From: Phycisphaerae bacterium
GTDB lineage: Bacteria; Planctomycetota; Phycisphaerae; UBA1845
DNA length: 15,864 bases
Assembly: GCA_029260155.1 (NCBI GenBank)
Contig: JAJDDU010000350.1
Coordinates: 1-15,864, forward strand
Direction: 5' to 3'
How positions within the stretch are numbered: the first letter of the stretch is position 1; every line of letters starts with the position of its first letter. Shown in pieces: positions 6,201-14,602 of this stretch. Made by a program: the position numbers and the translations under genes. The notes below the pieces were generated by a model. That model was not told the origin of the DNA, did no database searches, and was given only the letters and a program-made list of their open reading frames with translations.

Positions 6201-8135
6201 TCATGCGATAAAATCGAGCAGCGAGAGATTCAGCAGTTGCGAACCGGTTAAGAGGTTCGCTTGCAAGGCGGTCTGCGCCTGCTGGAAGCGCGTGACCGCT
6301 GCGGTGTAATCCAAGTCCTCGATCTCCGAGAGGAACTGTTGCGTTGCGACGACCGCGTTTTCGGTCTGCTCGGTACGATCGCTAAACGCTTGAGCCCGCG
6401 CGCCGATGATTCCATGGACGCGCGTCACTTCCCCGGAAAACGTCACGAGTCGTTCGGCGATCTGGCCGATCGCCCGCTCGTCGTTTCCTGCGAGTGCTTT
6501 TTCCAATTCGATCAGTGCGGAGAAGATTCCTCCCGCGCGAACGGCGGAAACCTCATCGCCGACGAGGTCAGCCTCGGGATCTTCGACGGATTGAAGCAAT
6601 CCGAGATCATCTCCGGCGAACGCGTCGATGTCGGCGCGCGCCACGGTGAGGGCACCGTCGCCGCCGCTGGTATCTTGCAGCATGATGCCGTTGCCTTCGG
6701 CGTTGAGCGCCGCGGTCACATTCACGCCGGCTTCGGTTGCTGCTTCGTTGATAAGTGTGATCACGTCACCGACGGTCTGCGCGCCGTCGAGATTGACATC
6801 AAATGCCGTTCCAGACCGACCGGTTACGGTGATGTCGGCTTCGCCCAAGAGCGTTTCCACGCCGCGCCCAAAGTTCAATGACGCGAGCGGGGTAGTGGCG
6901 TCCATCGTGCCGATGCCAAGAGACGTTGCGGTCTTTCCGCCGTTTTCCGCGATGCTCAGATTCACGCCGGAAACCTGGCTAACGATGTCAATGCCGTCGC
7001 CGGAGTCGTTGATTTGTGCGGTGACGTAGAGATCGGCTGCGTTGATTCGGTTCAGGACGTCCTGAACGGTATCGGCGTCTGTCAGGTCGATCACCTCGCT
7101 GGCGTTTCCGTTGGTGATTTTGAAACCGCTGTCTCGGTCGATTCCTTCACCCGCGTTGAGGCTATCGAGTAAGGTGTTCGGTGTGACGCGCGGGCGCAGG
7201 TCTGGCGGCGCGGTAGAGGCGGTGCGCAAGTCGTCAGTCACCAGCCCCAGATCAGAGGCGGCCGTTCCGCCCGCGCTGTCGAGGATGGTGACGCTGCCTT
7301 GTGTCGCGACGAGCGCTTTCCCTTGGATGGCGACGGTCAGCGTCATGTTGGCCTCGGCGGCGGCTGCGTTCAGAGAGTCGACGACGTCGCCCACGGTGTC
7401 TGCCGTCGATAGATCCGCTTGCGCGGAGGCACCGGATGAGTCTGTCAGTAGGATGGCCCCTTTTCGTATGCCGCGTCCGTTGACGCCCAAGAGATCGTCC
7501 AAGCGTGTGTCCGCGGAGAGGCTGGGTTGCAACGGGTTCTTGCCGGGAACGGCCGCGGAGAGCGCGCCGAAAAGCGTGTCGCCGGGCATGTTGATCGCTT
7601 CTTGCTCGAACTGACTGACGCGGGCAAACACGTTCCCGGTGTCGCCGAGATAAGCAACTCCGCCAAGGGCGGATGTGAACGGCGGCTGTTGCGTGGCGCG
7701 TCCCGCGAAGATATAGCTGCCGCGCACCTGCCGGTTACCGATGGTCGTCAGGCGTTCGCGAATGGAGGCGATGATGGCTGCATTTGCGGCACGTTCATCG
7801 GCGTCGGCTTGAGCGCCGATGCTCTGGCTTGAGATGGCTTCCGCTTGATTGAGTAGTTCGTTCACTTCGGAGAGCGCTTCGTCGGCCGCTCCCATCATGA
7901 GATCCGCGTGGCGGAGGTTGCCGAGAATCTGGTCCTGGCGGCTGAGGGTCTGCTTCATTCTCAATGCTTGCGAAGCAGCCACGGGGTCATCGCTCGGGGT
8001 GGTCAAAGCCCTTCCGGTGGCCAGGCGGTTTTGCTGCACGAACATGTCGACGGTGTTGCGTCGGAGCGAATCAAGCATGCTCAGCGAGCGAAGGTTGTGT
8101 GAGACACGTGTGATGTTGATCGGTGTGATTGACAT
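6201..8135 (-). CDS. flgL: flagellar hook-associated protein 3 (FlgL) with three internal repeats
   Basis: The N-terminal helices (about 1-145, NLRSLSMLDSLRRNT, RLATGRALTTPSDDPVAASQ) and C-terminal helices (about 535-644, ending LLNLSLLDFIA) are those of FlgL, the junction protein between hook and filament. At 644 residues it is about twice the E. coli length of 317. The excess is a central insert of three related units at roughly 212-298, 323-407 and 418-513. Each has 'L..LN.G.G', then 'TV.DV...IN.A' (247-258, 356-367, 454-465), and ends near LG[LI]. These resemble Flagellin_IN modules and would form surface-exposed domains. The start is set by GAGG 7 nt upstream, inside the last codons of flgK. 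The flgK stop lies 4 nt upstream, so the two are probably translationally linked. Export is expected through the flagellar type III pathway with FlgN. Confidence 0.95.
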   Translation of the reverse strand: MSITPINITRVSHNLRSLSMLDSLRRNTVDMFVQQNRLATGRALTTPSDDPVAASQALRMKQTLSRQDQILGNLRHADLMMGAADEALSEVNELLNQAEAISSQSIGAQADADERAANAAIIASIRERLTTIGNRQVRGSYIFAGRATQQPPFTSALGGVAYLGDTGNVFARVSQFEQEAINMPGDTLFGALSAAVPGKNPLQPSLSADTRLDDLLGVNGRGIRKGAILLTDSSGASAQADLSTADTVGDVVDSLNAAAAEANMTLTVAIQGKALVATQGSVTILDSAGGTAASDLGLVTDDLRTASTAPPDLRPRVTPNTLLDSLNAGEGIDRDSGFKITNGNASEVIDLTDADTVQDVLNRINAADLYVTAQINDSGDGIDIVSQVSGVNLSIAENGGKTATSLGIGTMDATTPLASLNFGRGVETLLGEADITVTGRSGTAFDVNLDGAQTVGDVITLINEAATEAGVNVTAALNAEGNGIMLQDTSGGDGALTVARADIDAFAGDDLGLLQSVEDPEADLVGDEVSAVRAGGIFSALIELEKALAGNDERAIGQIAERLVTFSGEVTRVHGIIGARAQAFSDRTEQTENAVVATQQFLSEIEDLDYTAAVTRFQQAQTALQANLLTGSQLLNLSLLDFIA

Positions 8136-8139
8136 AACG

Positions 8140-9867
8140 TTACCTCACCAGTGCGATCATCTCGCTTGTCAGACGATCGACGACGCTGACGAAACGGGCG
8201 GCGCCCTGAAAGGCCCGCTCGTACTTGAGCAGTTCGATCGCTTCCTCATCCAAACTGACGCCGCTGATGTTCTCCTTTTGGGCCTGTAGCGAACTGAGGA
8301 CCGACGAGGAGGCTTCGGTGCCGTCGCGGACGCCTGCGGAGCTGACCGCGACGGAGTCGGCGATCCTGATGTAGAAGTCGAGGATTGACGCGTCGTCCAA
8401 AGAGAACACCGCGGCCTCGCCCACCGTGGCGAGCCTGCCGGCGTTGAGGCCGTCCCCGCTGAGGTTGACGGACGCGGCGGCGAATAGTGCGGGCTGCTCG
8501 CGAACCGATTGGTTGACCGCGATATCCGAGGCCGAGGTGCCGTCGAACAGCGTGTTGATTCCCAGGGCGGCGAGCGCTTTGGACGTGTCTTCGCGCGGCG
8601 ACTGGCCGTCGTGTCCGAAGGTGAACGACTGATTGGAACCCGCGACGATGGACAGGCGATTGTCGATCGTGATTGAGGCGGCGACGCCAGGAACGGTGGT
8701 GTTGATGTCGGCGACGAGTGACTCCAAGGAGGTGTCGGTGTCGATACCGTCGAGGTCGACCTCGATTTGATGGCTGGTCGTGGTTCCCGTGGTGTCGTCG
8801 GTCACGGCGATGTAGAAGCTCCCGTTCGACGGGGCAAACGGCAGGGCTGCATCCGCGCTGTTGAGCGAAGCCGACGGATCGCTGACGGCGTTGGTCGACA
8901 GAACACTGGCGTATCCACGTTGTCCTTGTCCATCGGCATAGACGCTGTTGACCTGAAAGATGACTGCGGCGGCTAGTCTATCGACGTCTTCGATGCGTCC
9001 GAAAGCGTCCTCGTCACGTGCCCGAATGAGTCCCTGCAATTGTCCGCCGCGAAGCTCTGCCCGTGCGCCGGTGTCTGCGAATGCGACGCCGTCGCGCCGG
9101 AACTCACCGTCGACTTGCGTAACCACTTCGAGTCCCCGCGACGCGCCGCCTTGTACGAGGCTTTCGTTGCCGGTGTAGACGTTTACTGAACCGTTGGGTT
9201 GCACGCGTACGCTGACCTCGATGAGTTCGGTGAGCTGTCGCACGAGTGCGTCACGTTGGTCGCGGAGTGCGTTGGCAGGTGCTCCGGAGGCTTCTGCTGT
9301 GACGATTTCGGTGTTGCCTTCGGCGATCCTCTCTGACAGTGAGTTGGCTTGGGCAACGATGGATCCGATCGTCTGGTTGAGATCATTTCCCACGTCACCA
9401 AGTCGGGAACGCATCTCGCGGAGCGTTCGCGCCAGTGTGGCTGCGCTGTTTATGGCCAGGTCGCGCGTCGCCGGGTCCGCCGGCGAGTTCTGTACGTCGC
9501 TCATCGAGTTGAAGAAGGCGTTGAGCTGATCTTGAAGCGGCAGCCCCGTCACGGGGTCAAAGAGCGACTCAACCGTAGCGAGCGTGTTGCGTTGCGCGGC
9601 GAGTGACTCGGTGTCGCCGATCGCGGCTCGAATGCGGTTTTCAAGGGCGTCGTCGAAGTTGCGTTTCAACGAAGTGAGCGCGACGCCCGCGCCGGGGCGC
9701 ATGCCCTGCGACTGAAGCGTTCCGGCCAGGGGGCTGAGACCCGGCGTTTGCCGGGTGTAATCGGGGCTGCCGGCGTTGCTGACGTTGTTGCCGATGACCT
9801 GCAACGCGCTCTGGTAGCTGAGCAGCGCGCTTCGACCAATATTCAGTGCTGAGTTGACCAGTCCCAT
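8140..9867 (-). CDS. flgK: flagellar hook-associated protein 1 (FlgK)
   Basis: The 575-residue product begins MGLVNSALNIGRSALLSYQS and carries the rod/hook N-terminal motif IGNNVSNAGSPDYTRQ. The centre holds the typical FlgK phrase LGINTLFDGTSASDIAVNQS. The C-terminus (GVSLDEEAIELLKYERAFQG) is the conserved axial D0 helix region. E. coli FlgK is 547 residues. FlgK is secreted and forms the first ring of the hook-filament junction, next to FlgL. The frame is open to 10029, but the upstream 54 residues overlap the flgN-like gene and do not look like FlgK. The ATG at 9867 starts the conserved sequence, 4 nt past the flgN-like stop; only a weak GGAT-GAG element precedes it, so coupling to the upstream gene is likely. 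Confidence 0.95.
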   Translation of the reverse strand: MGLVNSALNIGRSALLSYQSALQVIGNNVSNAGSPDYTRQTPGLSPLAGTLQSQGMRPGAGVALTSLKRNFDDALENRIRAAIGDTESLAAQRNTLATVESLFDPVTGLPLQDQLNAFFNSMSDVQNSPADPATRDLAINSAATLARTLREMRSRLGDVGNDLNQTIGSIVAQANSLSERIAEGNTEIVTAEASGAPANALRDQRDALVRQLTELIEVSVRVQPNGSVNVYTGNESLVQGGASRGLEVVTQVDGEFRRDGVAFADTGARAELRGGQLQGLIRARDEDAFGRIEDVDRLAAAVIFQVNSVYADGQGQRGYASVLSTNAVSDPSASLNSADAALPFAPSNGSFYIAVTDDTTGTTTSHQIEVDLDGIDTDTSLESLVADINTTVPGVAASITIDNRLSIVAGSNQSFTFGHDGQSPREDTSKALAALGINTLFDGTSASDIAVNQSVREQPALFAAASVNLSGDGLNAGRLATVGEAAVFSLDDASILDFYIRIADSVAVSSAGVRDGTEASSSVLSSLQAQKENISGVSLDEEAIELLKYERAFQGAARFVSVVDRLTSEMIALVR

Positions 9868-9871
9868 TGCT

Positions 9872-10408
9872 CTATCCGATCGCCTCGAACAACCCCACTG
9901 CGTGATCGACGCTGCCGCCACCGCCGCGTTTGGTGTACGCGCAGCCCGAGGTCGCCCCCTCGGAGACTGCGGCGAACACGCCGCGCACGTGTTGAAGCAC
10001 TTGCGCTGAGACGCGGCCGACGAAGTCATTGGCTCGCCGCACGCGTTCGACCGCGGTGCGCAGCCGGAGCGACACCTCTTCGAGTTTGCGTCGGTGCGGC
10101 TGACTCAAGTGCAATGCGAGGTTCCTTGCCGAGAGCGCACGCGAGGCTGTTGGCGACATTCCGTAGCCTCGGCCGACTTGCTCCATCATCTGTTTCCGCA
10201 AGCCTTCCTGCTCGTTGATGCGTACTGCCAAGACGCGCTCACGATCGACGCATGCGTGGAGGTCTTCGAGTCCGGCGGTTCGCATCGATGCAAGCTTGTC
10301 GCGTAGTGCCAAGTGCAACTCGTCGTGAAGATCGGCGAGCCGCCCCATCAGGGCCAAGAGCGCGTCGATTCGATTGCGGTCCATATTGTCGGGGTCTTTT
10401 AGGTTCAT
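9872..10408 (-). CDS. flgN: FlgN-like flagellar export chaperone
   Basis: The 178-residue product is mostly charged helix with heptad character (LMGRLADLHDELHLALRDKL, then RRKLEEVSLRLRTAVERVRR), the form of FlgN-family proteins that chaperone FlgK and FlgL before export. Sequence identity in this family is low, so the assignment leans on helix pattern, length and position immediately before flgK and flgL. The C-terminus, glycine-rich (KRGGGGS) and ending GLFEAIG, is presumably flexible. The start ATG overlaps the stop of the rod-binding gene (ATGA at 10408-10405), implying translational coupling. A second ATG at 10384 is possible but has no ribosome binding site. FlgN and the anti-sigma factor FlgM are often adjacent, but I see no FlgM here. 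Confidence 0.75.
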   Translation of the reverse strand: MNLKDPDNMDRNRIDALLALMGRLADLHDELHLALRDKLASMRTAGLEDLHACVDRERVLAVRINEQEGLRKQMMEQVGRGYGMSPTASRALSARNLALHLSQPHRRKLEEVSLRLRTAVERVRRANDFVGRVSAQVLQHVRGVFAAVSEGATSGCAYTKRGGGGSVDHAVGLFEAIG

Positions 10409-10773
10409 TGCTTCGTTTCGCTCCGCATGCGAGCCGAATCTCTAGCCACATTCGCGTCTGCCACCGCGTTGGAAACCTGTTTCACGCTGGGGGCGAAGCG
10501 ATCAAAGAGGACATCGCTGAGTTCGTATCGCGTGGCAGAGCCGGCCCGTTCGACGAGGACTTGGTCGAGCTGAGCGCGGAAGACTTCCTCGCCACGGCCG
10601 CCGTGTCCGATCTCGCCCTTGAGGACGCTGGATCGCATGGTCTTCATCAGCGGGCCGAAGAAAACCGAACCGATCGTCTGATCGATGGCCTCGCGCAATT
10701 CGTCTTGCCGCTTTTGGGTGGCGGCGTTGACGGGCGGTTGCGCGGGAGTTGTCGCGTTGGCTTGGTTGATCAT
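10405..10773 (-). CDS. flgJ: flagellar rod-binding protein, FlgJ N-terminal domain only
   Basis: The 122-residue product holds the rod-binding domain seen at the N-terminus of FlgJ. The core is about residues 35-95: FFGPLMKTMRSSVLKGEI, then GEEVFRAQLDQVLVERAG and YELSDVLF. The peptidoglycan-hydrolase domain of enterobacterial FlgJ (313 residues) is absent. Single-domain forms are common outside gamma-proteobacteria, where a separate enzyme opens the wall. It should cap the growing rod in the periplasm. The gene begins 2 nt after the flgI stop and overlaps the FlgN-like gene by 4 nt, so it sits inside the operon. A glycine-poor, charged C-terminal tail follows the domain. Confidence 0.85.
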   Translation of the reverse strand: MINQANATTPAQPPVNAATQKRQDELREAIDQTIGSVFFGPLMKTMRSSVLKGEIGHGGRGEEVFRAQLDQVLVERAGSATRYELSDVLFDRFAPSVKQVSNAVADANVARDSARMRSETKQ

Positions 10774-10775
10774 TT

Positions 10776-11894
10776 TCAGTCCTTGAATACGAGCTTCGCG
10801 TGCAGTTTTCCTGCGCGTTGAATTTGGGTCAGGATCGCGATCTTGTCCTCGGCAGAGACGCTCAATTGGTTGAGTGCCTGCAGCAGCTCGGCAAGGGAGG
10901 TGCTGTCTGGCGGCTCGGTGTTGGGAGCGGCCGCGTCCTCGGGTCCGCCCGCTGGTTTCTTGAGCGCGTTCACGTTGATGGTCATGCCTTTGTGTGAGAT
11001 TGCGACGGGGGATATCTGCGCGCTTCCGCTGACCACGATGGTCCCGGTGGCGCGGTCGATGGTGATGCGCGCTTCGGCCACCGGCATGAGCGTGCTGAGT
11101 TCCTCGATGTCGCGAATCCAGGAGGCGACGTTGCCGCGTTGGAAGGGCGGCACCCAGACAATGACGTTCTTGGGGTCGGCGGCGACAGCGACGCGTTCGA
11201 CGTCGGCGGCTTTGCTCAGCTCAGAGTTGATGGCCTCCTCGATGGCGACGGCCAATCCCCACCCGGCGTGGGCCTCTTCGAGGACGTACGTCAGGTAGAC
11301 TTGCTCGGGCTGGATCCAGTCGTTGCTGAAAGGCAACTCGCTTCCGGTAGCAGTAAACCCGACCAGTACGTCCTCGTTAATGAGAGCCCCTCGTTCGACG
11401 ATTCCGACGGTCGGGACGGTCTGGTCCGCGAGGTGTATTCCGCCGGACGCAAAAGCAAACACCTGAGGCACTTCCAAGTCTCGAAACACCAGGGGCGATG
11501 CGATTAGTCGCCCGCCGGCCAAGCTTTTTGCGCTGCCGATCGCACTCACGTGTACGTCGATGAGGTCGCCCTCACGCACGCCGTGCTCTGGGATCACGGC
11601 ATCAAGCAGCACGAGCGCGACATTGGAAGTGTCTTTCAACTCTTCGAGCCCGCTTACCGGCGCCGCGAGTCCGCCCAGTGTTTGGGCAAGGGCGCGCATG
11701 GTGGCCTCATAGGCATCGCCATCGCCGGTACCGTTGAGGCCGACAACCAATCCCGTGCCAACTAAATGATTGACGCCATAACCCTTGAGCTTGGTTACGT
11801 CGGCGATGCGGATGATCACGGCGGCGCGCGTTTTGGGCGTGCCGAGTGTGGTCACTGCGATCATTGCCGCCAAAATGAATGGGGTGGTTCGCAT
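10776..11894 (-). CDS. flgI: flagellar P-ring protein FlgI
   Basis: The 372-residue product (E. coli 365) has a Sec signal peptide with likely cleavage after Ala24 (KTRA/AVIIR). The family signature NHLVGTGLVVGLNGTGD follows. Further conserved blocks are NVALVLLDAVIPEHGVREGD, the IGSAKSLAGGRLIASPL region and, near the C-terminus, TSLAELLQALNQLSVSAEDK and KLHAKLVF. FlgI is exported to the periplasm and polymerises around the rod as the P ring, with FlgA as chaperone. The ATG at 11894 has AGGGAG about 9 nt upstream. It follows flgH with a 14-nt gap and is followed by the rod-binding gene after 2 nt. It shows no damage. Confidence 0.96.
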   Translation of the reverse strand: MRTTPFILAAMIAVTTLGTPKTRAAVIIRIADVTKLKGYGVNHLVGTGLVVGLNGTGDGDAYEATMRALAQTLGGLAAPVSGLEELKDTSNVALVLLDAVIPEHGVREGDLIDVHVSAIGSAKSLAGGRLIASPLVFRDLEVPQVFAFASGGIHLADQTVPTVGIVERGALINEDVLVGFTATGSELPFSNDWIQPEQVYLTYVLEEAHAGWGLAVAIEEAINSELSKAADVERVAVAADPKNVIVWVPPFQRGNVASWIRDIEELSTLMPVAEARITIDRATGTIVVSGSAQISPVAISHKGMTINVNALKKPAGGPEDAAAPNTEPPDSTSLAELLQALNQLSVSAEDKIAILTQIQRAGKLHAKLVFKD

Positions 11895-11908
11895 TCTACG
11901 ATAACTCC

Positions 11909-12637
11909 CTAGAACGGTTTCAGCGTATCGAGCAGTTTTGGAATCCAGCCGCGGCGGCTGCCGTCGTGGACGGCACCTGCGTTCTTGACGTCGATGACTT
12001 TGTCCGCCAGTTGCGTGCTCAATATGGTGTTGTCCGGTGACACGTCTGAACTGCGTACCGTGCCCGTCAGCGTGACGATGGCGACTTCGGCGTCAAAGCG
12101 CGTTTCTGCTCTGGCTTGGATGACTAGGTTTCCGTTCGGCTTGATGTCGACGACCTCGCCGGTGATTCGGGTTGTGAAGCGATCTTCGCGGTCCTTCTCC
12201 GCCTCGTACTTGAGTCGATCGCTGAGCTTGAAGTCGATTGCCGGCTTTCCGTTGGTGAACGTGCCTGCACCGAGCGTTCCGTTGGTGGGCTTGAAGATGT
12301 CCTCAAGCTTGGCTTTCATGTCGAACTGCTTCTTGCTCTCAAGCTCGCTGTCGGCTTCGAACTTTCGTTGCTCGCGCACGATGATGGTGATGAGGTCATG
12401 GATCTTGAACTTGCGCGGCGGTTTGACCTTGACGGCTGACAGTGAGTACCGCTCCAACGTGGGATTTCCGATTTTGACCGTCGGGTTACGTGGGTCGCTG
12501 GTCGAATCTTTGACGGCCGGCGTGCGCGTCTGGGCCTGCGCCTGGGCGTGACGGCGCTGGATGGAAGATGTCTGCGCGGGCGCTCGGGTCGCGAAGACGC
12601 ACGGCAGGAGGATTGCAATCGTCACGCTAGTACGCAT
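11909..12637 (-). CDS. flgH: flagellar L-ring protein FlgH, apparently without a lipobox
   Basis: The 242-residue product has the FlgH core: FKIHDLITIIVREQRKFEAD, then FTTRITGEVVDIKPNGNLVI, TLTGTVRSSDVSPDNTILST and the terminal GWIPKLLDTLKPF. FlgH forms the outer-membrane L ring and is normally a lipoprotein. Here the N-terminus (MRTSVTIAILLPCVFATRAP) has a cysteine at position 13 preceded by LLP, which does not fit a lipobox. Cleavage by signal peptidase I after Ala21 (APA/Q) looks more likely. A basic, glutamine-rich stretch follows. The start ATG lies within the end of flgA (11-nt overlap), with GGGAGA 6 nt upstream, so the two are translationally coupled. Identity is firm; the lack of lipidation is inferred. 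Confidence 0.92.
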   Translation of the reverse strand: MRTSVTIAILLPCVFATRAPAQTSSIQRRHAQAQAQTRTPAVKDSTSDPRNPTVKIGNPTLERYSLSAVKVKPPRKFKIHDLITIIVREQRKFEADSELESKKQFDMKAKLEDIFKPTNGTLGAGTFTNGKPAIDFKLSDRLKYEAEKDREDRFTTRITGEVVDIKPNGNLVIQARAETRFDAEVAIVTLTGTVRSSDVSPDNTILSTQLADKVIDVKNAGAVHDGSRRGWIPKLLDTLKPF

Positions 12638-13694
12638 GAGTTTCTCCCAACGCCAGTTGCGGTGCGTCGCTTGTTGCAGAGTCCGCCGACTGCCCGATTC
12701 TGACCCGACGATGTCCGATCACGACGCCCATGAGCTGCTGACCGCGTCGTCCTCCGACGCGAAGTTCGACTGTTTCGCCGAGCGCTCCGGCACTTGCGGC
12801 CTTGGCGACGGATCGGACTTCGATACTGCCGGCGACTGAAATCACATCCACCAATTGCCCTCGATTGACGAGTGGGACAGACTCCAAGTCGCGTGAACGA
12901 ATCCCTCTATCTGCGGCGACGAATCGCTTGGCGCGCTGCCCGACTACCGCATCGATCGATGAGAGCGCCATGTCGGTGGTGCTGTCGTAGAGTCGTTCCT
13001 CGCTTGCTACATCTTCGCGACGCACCGTCGCGTTCAGGTTGATACCGCGTTTGGCGACGACGACCTGTTTGCGTAGCAGCGTGCTGGCCACCAGGCGTAC
13101 CGTCTGGACCTTCTCGCCGTTGTGATGCACGTCCACTTCGACGGGAATCATGCGACCGATGCGTCGGCCGCCGCGAATGCGCACCGAAAAGGTGTACTCT
13201 GGTTCGGAGAGTTCGAGGGTTTGGGGGGACGTGCGTCCGAACTGAAGATCGACCGTGCCGCCGAGGTTGCTTGTCTGTCGCTCGAAGGTCTTGCGTACGG
13301 CGTCGCGCAGCGTATTAGCGCCGGTGCGTTGCGTTTGAGCAGACGGTTTTCTGGTCGGGATTGCGCGAGGTCGGGTCACGGCAGTGCGTGTCGCGCCGGT
13401 GATGGCGATGGTTGCGAGGTTGGCGCCGCCGCGTCGCAGTGCGGCTTGTATGTCGGAGGATGACACGATGGTCGAGCCGCCCGGCGGCGGAGCGTCGGTC
13501 ACCCGCACAGCGGCGAGTTCGTCACGTACAACCGCGCTCAGGGCGGACAGGTCGCAAATGTCACCGAGTGTCACGGTGTCACCGGCCACGACGGCGCTAG
13601 GCCATACGCGCAAGGCCGACGCCCCCGCCGCCGTCGGGTATCCAACGGTTGCGATGGTGGCTGCGATTATCGCGCGCCTTGCGAATGACATCAT
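12627..13694 (-). CDS. flgA: flagellar P-ring assembly chaperone FlgA, long form
   Basis: The product is 355 residues from the ATG at 13694. A signal peptide runs to about residue 27 (ARRAIIAATIATV...GASA). The C-terminal half carries the SAF/ChapFlgA region (about 205-335: VVVAKRGINLNATVRREDV, VVGQRAKRFVAADRGI, LVNRGQLVDVIS, LRVGGRRGQQLMGVVI). FlgA is a periplasmic chaperone for FlgI. E. coli FlgA is 219 residues; the extra length is an N-terminal region (about 28-125) with another FlgA-like lobe (GDTVTLGDICDL) and a basic linker. I prefer 13694 because AAGGAG lies 6 nt upstream; an ATG at 13715 (362 residues) with a weaker AGGA is possible. About 90 nt separate it from flgG, the widest gap in the ring-rod run. 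Confidence 0.9.
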   Translation of the reverse strand: MMSFARRAIIAATIATVGYPTAAGASALRVWPSAVVAGDTVTLGDICDLSALSAVVRDELAAVRVTDAPPPGGSTIVSSSDIQAALRRGGANLATIAITGATRTAVTRPRAIPTRKPSAQTQRTGANTLRDAVRKTFERQTSNLGGTVDLQFGRTSPQTLELSEPEYTFSVRIRGGRRIGRMIPVEVDVHHNGEKVQTVRLVASTLLRKQVVVAKRGINLNATVRREDVASEERLYDSTTDMALSSIDAVVGQRAKRFVAADRGIRSRDLESVPLVNRGQLVDVISVAGSIEVRSVAKAASAGALGETVELRVGGRRGQQLMGVVIGHRRVRIGQSADSATSDAPQLALGETHAY

Positions 13695-13783
13695 GTTGCA
13701 CTCCTTGCCTTGCATGTCAGCATCCTGCCTAACCGGTTGGGCGGCGCTTAAACGCGGGGGTCATCCGCGTCGCCGCTTGAAGA

Positions 13784-14587
13784 CTATCTCCTCAGATTGG
13801 CCACCACTTGCAGTGCCTGGTCAGCCGCCTGGATCGACTGGCTGTTCAGCTCGAAAGACCGCTGCGTGAGGATCAACTGGATCAACTCTCGCACGGGGTC
13901 GACGTTGCTCATCTCAAGCGAGCCCTGTTGGAGTGCTCCCATCCCATCAGTTTGCGGCGCCCCTGTGACCGCAGGGCCGGAGGCATCGGTTTCCACCCAG
14001 AGGTTCTTCCCGATCTGCTTGAGTCCTTCCGGATTGACGAAGCGTCCCAAGCCGATCTGTCCGACCACGGTGAGCGGACCGTCGCCCTCGACCACGGAGA
14101 CGTCGCCGTTGTTCCCAATCACGATACTGCTCGCGTCGGCCGGAATGGTGACCGGCGGTTCCAGGATGGAACCTTCACTGTTGGCCATGACCAGATTGCC
14201 CTCGGAGTTTCGACTAAAACTTCCGTCGCGCGTGTACGCATCAACGGGCGTCCCGTTTTGGATGGTTCGCACGACAAAGAAGCCTTCGCCGATGATCCGG
14301 GTGTCCAGATCCACATCCGTTTGTTCTTGCGCACCCTGCGTGAAACTCTGCTGCGTTCCGCTCACGCTCACGCCGAGGCCGACCTGAATCCCGTGCGGGA
14401 CCGGTTCGTCCTCCGCATTGCGGACGCCGGGCTCGCGCTTGATCTGGTACATCAGATCCTCGAAGTTCACACGAGCGCGTTTGAAGCCGGCGGTGTTCAC
14501 GTTGGCGAGGTTGTTGGCCAGGACGTCGAGCTTGGTGTCCTGGGCCTTCATGCCCGTCGCGGCGGCGTGTAGTGCGGTAATGGCCAT
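13784..14587 (-). CDS. flgG: flagellar distal rod protein FlgG
   Basis: The 267-residue product (E. coli 260) opens with MAITALHAAATGMKAQDTKL and the rod motif VLANNLANVNTAGFKRARV. The central FlgG block has TDVDLDTRIIGEGFFVV and YTRDGSFSRNSEGNLV. The C-terminal helix region is GSLEMSNVDPVRELIQLILT followed by RSFELNSQSIQAADQALQVV. FlgG polymerises as the distal rod that passes through the P and L rings encoded just downstream. The start ATG at 14587 has AGGAG about 11 nt upstream, rather long spacing. It follows flgF by 15 nt. FlgF and FlgG are paralogues, and I assign this one FlgG from its N-terminus, C-terminus and order. Confidence 0.96.
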   Translation of the reverse strand: MAITALHAAATGMKAQDTKLDVLANNLANVNTAGFKRARVNFEDLMYQIKREPGVRNAEDEPVPHGIQVGLGVSVSGTQQSFTQGAQEQTDVDLDTRIIGEGFFVVRTIQNGTPVDAYTRDGSFSRNSEGNLVMANSEGSILEPPVTIPADASSIVIGNNGDVSVVEGDGPLTVVGQIGLGRFVNPEGLKQIGKNLWVETDASGPAVTGAPQTDGMGALQQGSLEMSNVDPVRELIQLILTQRSFELNSQSIQAADQALQVVANLRR

Positions 14588-14602
14588 CCGTGCTCGCTCC
14601 TG

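Noticed and set aside
9868..10029. N-terminal extension of FlgK
   Set aside because: It overlaps the FlgN-like gene in another frame, and the conserved FlgK sequence starts at 9867.
13808..14572. 254-codon plus-strand open frame
   Set aside because: It is antisense to flgG, whose minus-strand product is conserved from end to end.
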